Below, in pieces: positions 8,750 to 13,700 of a stretch of DNA of 13,700 nt (position 1 is its first letter; each line of letters opens with the position of its first letter). The translations under genes were made by a program, and so were the position numbers. Location of the stretch: NCBI GenBank assembly GCA_028291285.1, contig JAQGIJ010000083.1, positions 1 through 13,700 on the forward strand, in the 5' to 3' direction. Origin of the DNA: Phenylobacterium sp. (lineage in GTDB: Bacteria > Pseudomonadota > Alphaproteobacteria > Caulobacterales > Caulobacteraceae). The notes under the pieces are model-generated. The model worked only from the letters and a program-made list of their open reading frames with translations. It searched no databases and was not told the origin of the DNA.

Positions 8750-9997
8750 ATGGAGGCTGCAGCCGCCGTCCGGCCGAACACCTTCAACCGACCCGTGCCG
8801 GCCCATGTGCCGCCGGAAATGGTCCGCGAGTTCAACCTCTGGACCGAGGCGGGTCTGGAGCCTCGCGCCAATGGCGAGCCGCACGCCGCCCTGGGCTTCC
8901 TCCACGACGGGCCCGACATCTTCTACGCCCCCAACAACACCTACGACGGCTTCGGGACCTGGGTGATCACCCGGGTCGAGGACCAGCGGAAGATCCTGCA
9001 GGACACGGCGACCTTTTCCAGCGGCCTGGGCAAGTTCGAGGCGGTGATGGGCGAAGGCTGGCGGATCATCCCGCTGGAGCTCGATCCGCCGGATCACACC
9101 CAGTTCCGGGTCCTGCTCAACCCCCTGCTCTCGCCCAGGCGCGTCAACGAGCTCGAGATGCTCGCCCGACCTCTCGCCGTGAAGCTGATCCAGGAGATCG
9201 CGGACCGCGGAACCAGCTGCGATTTCATGGAGGACTTCGCCTTCCCGTTCGCGGTGGGCGTGTTTCTGAACTTCATCGGCCTCGATCAGTCCCGCCGGAA
9301 GGAGTTCCTCGGCTGGGCGGATCAGTTGCTGCACGGCAACTTCGAGGAGCGTGGTCAAGCCCAGCTCACGATCATGGCCTTCATGAGGGAGCTGATCGCG
9401 CTGCGCCGCCGAGAGCCGGGCGACGACTTCATGAGCTTCCTGCTCAAGGCCAGGGTGGAGGATCGCCCGCTCACCGACATGGAGATGGAGAGCATGGGCG
9501 GGCTCATCTTCATCGCCGGCCTGGACACCGTCGCCGCGGCGCTGGGGTTCGACTTCAACTATCTGGCGCGGCATCCTGAGGCGCAGGAGCGCCTGCGCGG
9601 CGACAAGGATCTGATCAGGTCGGCGGTCGAAGAGATGCTGCGCGCCTACCCGACCGTGACGATGGTGCGGAAGGTGGTCCGCGACATCGAATTCAACGGC
9701 GTCACCTTCAAGGTCGGCGACCTGGTGTCCTGCCCCTCGATGGTCTCGAGCCGCGATCCGGCCGAGTTCGCCGATCCCCACCGGATCGATTTCGAGCGCG
9801 ACGACAACCGGCACACGGCCTTCTCCTACGGCCCGCACCGCTGCGTCGGCTCCCACCTGGCGCGGCGCGAGCTGATCATCGCGCTCGAGGAGTGGCTCGC
9901 GCGCATGCCCCCGTTCCGGATCAAGGAGGGCGCCGCGCCGATCACCCACGGCGGCTACGTCTTCGGGATCGACAACCTCCAGCTGGCCTGGGACTGA
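8750..9997 (+). CDS. Cytochrome P450, P450cam (CYP101)-like
   Basis: 415 residues, a soluble bacterial class I P450 with no membrane anchor. Visible: I-helix AGLDT at 256-260, with D259/T260 in the place of the Asp251/Thr252 oxygen-activation pair of P450cam; ExxR at E295-R298; and heme loop FSYGPHRCVG at 358-367 with axial ligand C365, followed by SHLARRELIIALEEWL, very like the P450cam sequence after its cysteine. The N-terminal PVPAHVPPEMVREFNLW also resembles P450cam. It would hydroxylate a compact hydrophobic substrate using electrons from a ferredoxin and ferredoxin reductase, neither of which is encoded here. The start is ATG 8750 with AGGGAG 6 nt before it. It is divergent from the CurA-type oxidoreductase and converges with the SDR with a 16-bp gap. 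CYP family number and substrate remain open. Confidence 0.95.
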   Translation: MEAAAAVRPNTFNRPVPAHVPPEMVREFNLWTEAGLEPRANGEPHAALGFLHDGPDIFYAPNNTYDGFGTWVITRVEDQRKILQDTATFSSGLGKFEAVMGEGWRIIPLELDPPDHTQFRVLLNPLLSPRRVNELEMLARPLAVKLIQEIADRGTSCDFMEDFAFPFAVGVFLNFIGLDQSRRKEFLGWADQLLHGNFEERGQAQLTIMAFMRELIALRRREPGDDFMSFLLKARVEDRPLTDMEMESMGGLIFIAGLDTVAAALGFDFNYLARHPEAQERLRGDKDLIRSAVEEMLRAYPTVTMVRKVVRDIEFNGVTFKVGDLVSCPSMVSSRDPAEFADPHRIDFERDDNRHTAFSYGPHRCVGSHLARRELIIALEEWLARMPPFRIKEGAAPITHGGYVFGIDNLQLAWD

Positions 9998-10013
9998 CCG
10001 GCGTCGGAGAGGC

Positions 10014-10763
10014 TCAGTCCTTGGCCGGCGCGGGCGGGGTGATCGTGCGGCCGTTGTCGACCAGCAGCTCGGCGCCGGTGACATAGCGCGCCTCGTCCGA
10101 GGCCAAGTAGAGCACGGCCCAGGCGATGTCGTCCGGCTGGCCGATGCCGGGGACGGAGGCCGGCAGGCCCAGGGCGGTCCTCATGTTCCAGACCATCGGC
10201 GTGTCGATCGCGCCGGGATGGACGCTGTTGCAGCGGATGCCAAAGGGCTTGGCGTACACCGCGACGGACTTGGTGAGCGCCCGCACGGCGCCCTTCGAGG
10301 CGCAGTAGGCCGCGCCGTACGGCTCGCCGGAATGCGAGGCCACCGAGGCGACGTTGACGATCGCGCCGCCGCCGGCCGGCTTCATCGCCCGCACGGCCAT
10401 CCGGCAGCCCAGGAACACCCCATCGGCGTTGACCGACTGGACCTTGCGCCAGTCCTCGAAGCGCGCCTCGTCGATCGGGGCGGCGATCTGGATGCCGGCG
10501 TTGTTGACGAGGATGTCAATTCGGCCGTGCGCCGCGAGCACCGCATCGCCGACCGCCGCCCACTCGGCTTCGGAGGAGACGTCGTGGCGCAGGAAGGCCG
10601 CGGCGGGGCCGATGTCGTCGGCGACCTTGCGGCCCTCGGCCTCGGCGACGTCGGTAAGGACCACCTGGGCGCCCTCCGCCGCGAGGCGCCGGGCGATGGC
10701 CTCGCCCAGCCCCATGGCCGCGCCGGTCACGACCGCGACCTTGCCCTCCACCCGTCCTGCCAT
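10014..10763 (-). CDS. Short-chain dehydrogenase/reductase (classical SDR)
   Basis: 249 residues from ATG 10763, the normal length of a classical SDR. A longer in-frame extension upstream is rejected because it overlaps the thiolase gene and lacks homology; GAGG 5 nt before this ATG overlaps the thiolase stop. Visible: cofactor motif TGAAMGLG at 13-20; D38 at the end of the second strand, which favours NAD over NADP; NNAG at 87-90; catalytic S140, Y153 and K157 (YCASK); PG at 183-184; and the C-terminal VTGAELLVDNG. It would oxidise a secondary alcohol to a ketone, or the reverse. It is the last gene of the DUF35-thiolase-SDR unit, 7 bp after the thiolase stop, so it probably acts on the same hydroxyacyl-CoA or hydroxylated ring. 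Substrate unknown. Confidence 0.94.
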   Translation of the reverse strand: MAGRVEGKVAVVTGAAMGLGEAIARRLAAEGAQVVLTDVAEAEGRKVADDIGPAAAFLRHDVSSEAEWAAVGDAVLAAHGRIDILVNNAGIQIAAPIDEARFEDWRKVQSVNADGVFLGCRMAVRAMKPAGGGAIVNVASVASHSGEPYGAAYCASKGAVRALTKSVAVYAKPFGIRCNSVHPGAIDTPMVWNMRTALGLPASVPGIGQPDDIAWAVLYLASDEARYVTGAELLVDNGRTITPPAPAKD

Positions 10764-10770
10764 CACGGCC

Positions 10771-11955
10771 TCAGGCGTCGCGGCTGAAGATGAAGCCGGT
10801 GGCCTTGACCAGTCCGTTGGAAATGGTCGCGATCGCGCGCGCGGCGCCAGGGACCTGGCGTTCGCCGCCACGATCAGTGACCTGGATCACCGCCTCGGCG
10901 AGATGGCTCATCCCGTGCAGGCGTCCCTCGCCCAGTGCGCCGCCGCCGGTGTTGATCGGCAGCTTGCCGTCGCGGGCGCCGTGGCCGTCGCGGAGGAACG
11001 CCATCCCTTCGCCGCGCGGAACGATCCCGAGCCCCTCGAGCCAGAGCGGCACGAAGATGCTGAAGCCGTCATAGAGATGCGCCGTGTCGACATCCGTCGG
11101 CCCCAGGCCGCTGCTGGCCCAGAGGCGCTCGGCGGTCTGCTCGCAGCCCTGCCAGAGATCCTCCAGGGTCATGATGACCCCGGGCGGATGGGGATAGGTG
11201 GAGGCGGAGAAGCCGGTGAGCAGCGCCGGCGGCTGTTTGAGGTCGCGCGCCCGCTCAGTCGAGGTCAGCAGAAGGGCGCAGGCGCCGTCCACCGGGATGT
11301 CGCAGTCGAGGATGGACATCGGATCGGCGATCATCCGCGCGTCGAGATAGTCCTCGCGGGTCAGCGGCTTGCGCCAGAAGCCGTTGGGATTGATCTCGGT
11401 GTTGGCCCGGTTGTCGACGATGAAGCGCGCGAAATCCTCGCGCGAATAGCCATAGAGCTCGAAGTAGCGCCGCATGGCGATCGCCGCCCAGGCCGGCGGC
11501 ATGCTGAAGCCGAACGGCGCCACGAACTGGTCCGTGCCCACGGCGTAGCGGCTGTCGAAGTTGATGTAGCGCCCCTCGGGCACGTGCAGGGCCCGGTACA
11601 CGACCACGTTCTTGCAGAGGCCGGTGGCGATCGCCATCGCCCCTTCGATCAGGCTCTGCGTGACCATCGCGTTGGTGGAGCCCGTCCACTGGATCTGCTC
11701 CGTCACATGCATCAGTTCGGAGAGGTGCCAGGGCGTGACCACGTCAATGCCCTCGGTGGCGCCCCGAAGGCCGCCGTAGCGCGGCATGCTGGGCGAGGTC
11801 GCGATGCCGTCGAGGTCGGCGCGCGTCAGGCCGGCGTCGGCCAGGGCGGCGTCAACCGCGTCCTGGGTCAGCGAGGCGAGCGTTTCCTCAGGTCGGCGGG
11901 AGAGCTTGCTGTAGCCGACGCCCGCCACCGAAACCTTGTCGCGAAAATTCCACAT
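10771..11955 (-). CDS. Thiolase-like protein (SCP-x/Ltp2-type) without the usual catalytic cysteine
   Basis: 394 residues from ATG 11955, which lies 2 bp after the DUF35 stop; an in-frame start 36 bp upstream would overlap that gene. Thiolase fold segments: VAGVGYSKLSRR at 10-21; DCDIPVDGACALLLTS at 217-232; HLYDGFSIF at 293-301; and NTGGGALGEGRLHG at 335-348. In ordinary thiolases the nucleophilic Cys sits in a CATGST-like stretch; here the matching region is IQWTGSTNAM at 88-97, with no Cys. The C-terminal GHP motif is replaced by GRLHG, as in Ltp2-like proteins. Paired with a DUF35 protein, this resembles the Ltp2-ChsH2(DUF35) complexes that perform retro-aldol cleavage of steroid side chains, so an aldolase is more likely than a true thiolase. 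This is inferred from motifs and context; another acyl-CoA-binding role is possible. Confidence 0.9.
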   Translation of the reverse strand: MWNFRDKVSVAGVGYSKLSRRPEETLASLTQDAVDAALADAGLTRADLDGIATSPSMPRYGGLRGATEGIDVVTPWHLSELMHVTEQIQWTGSTNAMVTQSLIEGAMAIATGLCKNVVVYRALHVPEGRYINFDSRYAVGTDQFVAPFGFSMPPAWAAIAMRRYFELYGYSREDFARFIVDNRANTEINPNGFWRKPLTREDYLDARMIADPMSILDCDIPVDGACALLLTSTERARDLKQPPALLTGFSASTYPHPPGVIMTLEDLWQGCEQTAERLWASSGLGPTDVDTAHLYDGFSIFVPLWLEGLGIVPRGEGMAFLRDGHGARDGKLPINTGGGALGEGRLHGMSHLAEAVIQVTDRGGERQVPGAARAIATISNGLVKATGFIFSRDA

Positions 11956-11957
11956 GG

Positions 11958-12389
11958 TCAGGCCACCGGCTGGAATTGCGGCAGGACGCACTCAGGCGTC
12001 AGCTCTTCGTAGATCACCTCCACCGGCATCCCCAGCTTCAGGCGGCCGGGGTCGGCGTTGAGGAGGTTGGTGGTGATGAACAGCCGGTCCTGCTCCTCGA
12101 GTTCGACGACGCCGACGATCACCGGCAGCATGTTACGGAAGCCCGGCCCCGGCGAGTCGTGCAGCACCGTCCAGGAGTGCACCGTTCCGCGCCCGGAGAC
12201 CGGCTCGAAGGCAAGGTCCTCGCTGCCGCAGGAATAGCAGGCGATGGTCGGAACATGGTTCCAGTAGCGACAGGCCTGGCATCGCTGGATGCGCAGCTCA
12301 TGGGCTCGCACGCCTTCCCAGAAACCTTCGGTCAGCTCGTCCGGCAACGGCAGGGGCCGCAGGGCCTCGGCGTCTAGCTCTTCCACCAT
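11958..12389 (-). CDS. DUF35 Zn-ribbon/OB-fold protein, thiolase partner
   Basis: 143 residues from ATG 12389. I prefer this ATG over the in-frame GTG at 12398 because GGAG lies 8 nt upstream of it. An N-terminal helix (LTEGFWEGVRAHELRIQRC) leads into a rubredoxin-like zinc ribbon with C37, C40, C51 and C54, then an OB-fold with GRGTVHSWTVLH and PVIVGVVELEEQDRLFITT. Such proteins typically sit next to thiolase-like proteins and form heteromeric complexes in which they help bind the acyl-CoA. Here it is immediately followed, after 2 bp, by the cysteine-less thiolase-like gene, a strong sign of translational coupling and physical partnership. A strong hairpin lies just upstream (12427-12460), separating it from the SnoaL-like gene. 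Confidence 0.93.
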   Translation of the reverse strand: MVEELDAEALRPLPLPDELTEGFWEGVRAHELRIQRCQACRYWNHVPTIACYSCGSEDLAFEPVSGRGTVHSWTVLHDSPGPGFRNMLPVIVGVVELEEQDRLFITTNLLNADPGRLKLGMPVEVIYEELTPECVLPQFQPVA

Positions 12390-12485
12390 CAGCTGCACTC
12401 CGTGCGAGTTCTAAAGGATGGTACGCCCAGCGCGCCGGGGTGGGCGCCCCGGCGCGCGGGTCGCGGCGTTTGCCGACGACGGCGC
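12390..12485 (-). other. Intergenic spacer before the DUF35 gene
   Basis: This 96-bp spacer is the only sizeable gap in the minus-strand series from the luciferase-like gene to the SDR, where other gaps are 2, 7 and 26 bp. It contains the strong hairpin described separately. No clear promoter was found, though one for the downstream unit could lie here or within the end of the SnoaL-like gene. Confidence 0.45.
12427..12460 (-). terminator. Strong GC-rich hairpin inside the minus-strand gene series
   Basis: GCGCGCCGGGG (12430-12440) and CCCCGGCGCGC (12447-12457) form a perfect 11-bp stem with a 6-nt loop; with one bulged A (12429) the stem extends by three more C-G pairs. It lies between the SnoaL-like stop (12486) and the DUF35 start (12389). 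No convincing T-run follows in the minus direction (only CCTTTAG about 12 nt on), so it is not a textbook intrinsic terminator. It may be a partial terminator, a processing or stability element, or part of a separate leader for the DUF35-thiolase-SDR unit. Confidence 0.5.
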
Positions 12486-13032
12486 TCACGGCCGCGCACC
12501 GGCGCGAAACGCCGCCGCGATGCGGTAGGCGTCGTCCTCCGGCCAGGGCAGGCTGTGCCGTCCCGCGGGCCAGTCGGCGTAGAGCGTTCCCGCCGGCATG
12601 ACTGCGGAGTGATCCGCCAAGCCCCGGCGGTGGATGATCTTCCAGACGCCGTCACGCCGCTCCAGCAGGTCGAGGTATCGCCCCTCGAAGAAGGCGTCCT
12701 CCTCGCCGCCGCCGTCCTGGGCGGCGCGCCGGTGATGCGCGAAATAGTAGCTCTGGGCCATCGCCGTCGACCTCGACCACCACGTTGGAGATGTGGTGCG
12801 CCGCGTGCTTGCAGCCCTCGATGATCGGCCGCGCGAAGGCATAGAAGCCCGCCGTGCCGCCCTCGTAGGCGCCGTGTTTGGTCGTCGACTCGGGCCAGAA
12901 ACAGTCCAGTAGCCCTGCCATGTCGCGGCGGTCGATGGCGTAGGCGCCGGCGTGGATCAGATCGGCGACGGCGAGCTTCGACTCGACCACGTCGAGCCGG
13001 GTCTCAAGGTCGGTCATCGGAGCAGCGGCCAT
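12486..13032 (-). pseudogene. SnoaL/NTF2-like protein gene, frameshifted
   Basis: Two adjacent minus-strand frames together spell one SnoaL-like (cone-shaped alpha+beta barrel) protein of about 182 residues. The first runs from ATG 13032 for 91 codons, through RLDVVESKLAVADLIHAGAY and AHHISNVVVEVDGD. Homology then jumps frame at about 12760-12765 and resumes with AQSYYFAHHRRA, ending in RYLDLLERRDGVWKIIHRRG and TGA at 12486-12488. Staying in the first frame gives an arginine-rich tail unlike the family. One extra base or two missing bases would explain it; a sequencing error or a true inactivating mutation cannot be told apart here. Family members include hydroxylating or dehydratase-like enzymes and small-molecule-binding proteins. 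ATG 13032 has GGGAAGG 9 nt upstream and lies 26 bp after the luciferase-like stop; a second ATG at 13017 is possible. Confidence 0.8.
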
Positions 13033-13058
13033 GAGCGAGCGCCTTCCCGGATCAGCCG

Positions 13059-13700
13059 TCAGCGGTTGAGTTCGAGGACGCCGGCGTCCTGCAGGCGCGG
13101 CAACACCGCCTTCTCGAAGAGCAGCAGGCTCTTCCACGAGACGTCGGGATCGAGCCCGCCCAGCAGGGCGTGGAAGTTGACGGCCGTCTCGGGCGGCAGG
13201 CCGGTCAGGTAGTCGAAGCACTGATCCGGCGTCAGCACCTTGATGTTGGGCATGGCCTTCAGCGCCTCGATGGAGTCCGCCGGCCGGTAGAGGGTGTCGC
13301 CGACGCCGCGCTCCGTCGCCCATTCCGCATAGAGGTTGGTGGCGTAGGCCACGTGCGGCGCGAGGATCGGCCAGTCGCGGTCCGGATCCTGCGACACATA
13401 GAGGAAGCTCGCCGCGCCGCGCCGCTGCGGCTCCGGCGGGCCGAAGCCGGCCTTCTCCCGCTCCTCGGAATAGATCTTGAAGAGGTCGGGGTGGCCGGGG
13501 AAGTATTCGTACCCGCCGCGTCCTGCGCGGATCGCGGACTTCTCGGTCGATCCGCCCATGTAGATCTTTGGGCCGCCCGCCTGCGCTGGTCGCGGGGTCA
13601 CCCGGACCGTGCGTCCTTCGAACTCGAACGGCTCGCCGGTCCAGGCCTTGCGCAGGGTGTCGAGCGCCCGGGTCTGCAGCGCCAGGCGCTTTGAAATGTC
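13059..13700 (-). CDS. Luciferase-like (LLM) flavin/F420-dependent oxidoreductase, 5' end outside the window
   Basis: The frame is open from the right edge to TGA at 13061-13059, giving 214 visible residues, the C-terminal two thirds of a protein usually of about 320-350. Near the edge it reads LRKAWTGEPFEFEGRTVRV, then PRPAQAGGPKIYMGGSTEKSAIRAGR, the classic segment of bacterial luciferase-like monooxygenases, including the GG loop near the flavin phosphate. Family members use FMNH2 with oxygen, or F420, to oxidise or reduce small molecules in the cytoplasm. The N-terminal residues that would help decide between FMN and F420 are not in view. The GTG at 13601 is internal. It heads the visible part of the minus-strand series, 26 bp before the SnoaL-like gene. 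With the NpdG-like gene some 8 kb away, F420 use is conceivable but unproven. Confidence 0.88.
   Translation of the reverse strand, partial: DISKRLALQTRALDTLRKAWTGEPFEFEGRTVRVTPRPAQAGGPKIYMGGSTEKSAIRAGRGGYEYFPGHPDLFKIYSEEREKAGFGPPEPQRRGAASFLYVSQDPDRDWPILAPHVAYATNLYAEWATERGVGDTLYRPADSIEALKAMPNIKVLTPDQCFDYLTGLPPETAVNFHALLGGLDPDVSWKSLLLFEKAVLPRLQDAGVLELNR

Noticed and set aside
8723..10084. Long minus-strand open frame opposite the P450
   Set aside because: Antisense to an intact P450 and without recognisable domains; composition is that of a GC-rich shadow frame.
10764..10871. 36-residue N-terminal extension of the SDR
   Set aside because: It overlaps the end of the thiolase-like gene and lacks homology; ATG 10763 with GAGG upstream gives the standard SDR length.
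10354..12012. Long plus-strand open frame opposite the SDR and thiolase-like genes
   Set aside because: Its sense-strand partners are well supported and it spans two genes and their junction; no domain seen.
12652..12758. Arginine-rich tail of the first SnoaL frame as genuine protein
   Set aside because: The sequence after VEVDGD in that frame loses all family resemblance, whereas the adjacent frame continues it exactly.

Overview
The window is GC-rich throughout, tightly packed, and looks chromosomal. Gene density, GTG/ATG starts, codon style and gene families (class I bacterial P450 of the P450cam type, glyoxylate-cycle malate synthase G with a GlcG/HbpS protein, ACAD11-like acyl-CoA dehydrogenase, thiolase plus DUF35 pairs, luciferase-like oxidoreductase) suggest an aerobic alphaproteobacterium, perhaps of the Caulobacterales or Sphingomonadales. 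That placement is inference; no rRNA, tRNA or other marker is present.

Layout, left to right. (1) The 3' part of a CaiB/BaiF CoA-transferase (+) converges with a two-gene minus-strand unit in which an acyl-CoA dehydrogenase precedes an acyl-CoA ligase. (2) A divergent intergenic region of 338 bp at 3826-4163 carries a possible remnant of a short-chain dehydrogenase C-terminus and some repeated motifs. (3) An NpdG-type NADPH:F420 reductase-like gene and malate synthase G (glcB) run on the plus strand. (4) glcB converges with a minus-strand pair, a CurA/PTGR-type NADP-dependent oxidoreductase followed by a GlcG/HbpS-family protein. (5) A 200-bp divergent promoter region separates that pair from a P450cam-like cytochrome P450 (+). 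(6) The P450 converges with a minus-strand series read from the right edge: luciferase-like oxidoreductase (5' end outside the window), a frameshifted SnoaL/NTF2-like gene, a strong GC hairpin, a DUF35 Zn-ribbon/OB-fold protein, a thiolase-like protein lacking the usual nucleophilic cysteine, and an SDR.

Read together, the window is a catabolic neighbourhood for an aliphatic or alicyclic (terpenoid-, steroid- or cycloalkane-like) substrate. P450 or flavin/F420 oxygenase chemistry could introduce hydroxyl groups, the SDR could oxidise alcohols, the ligase or CoA-transferase could make CoA thioesters, the acyl-CoA dehydrogenase could desaturate them, and the thiolase-like/DUF35 pair could cleave carbon-carbon bonds. 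Malate synthase would assimilate resulting C2 units as glyoxylate. The substrate cannot be read from the sequence. No transposase, integrase, tRNA, CRISPR array, transporter or regulator gene is visible. The most notable points are the cysteine-less thiolase with its DUF35 partner, the F420-reductase-like gene in a proteobacterial-looking context with a luciferase-like oxidoreductase in the same window, the frameshift in the SnoaL-like gene, the intra-operon hairpin, and the inverted repeat over the P450 ribosome-binding site.
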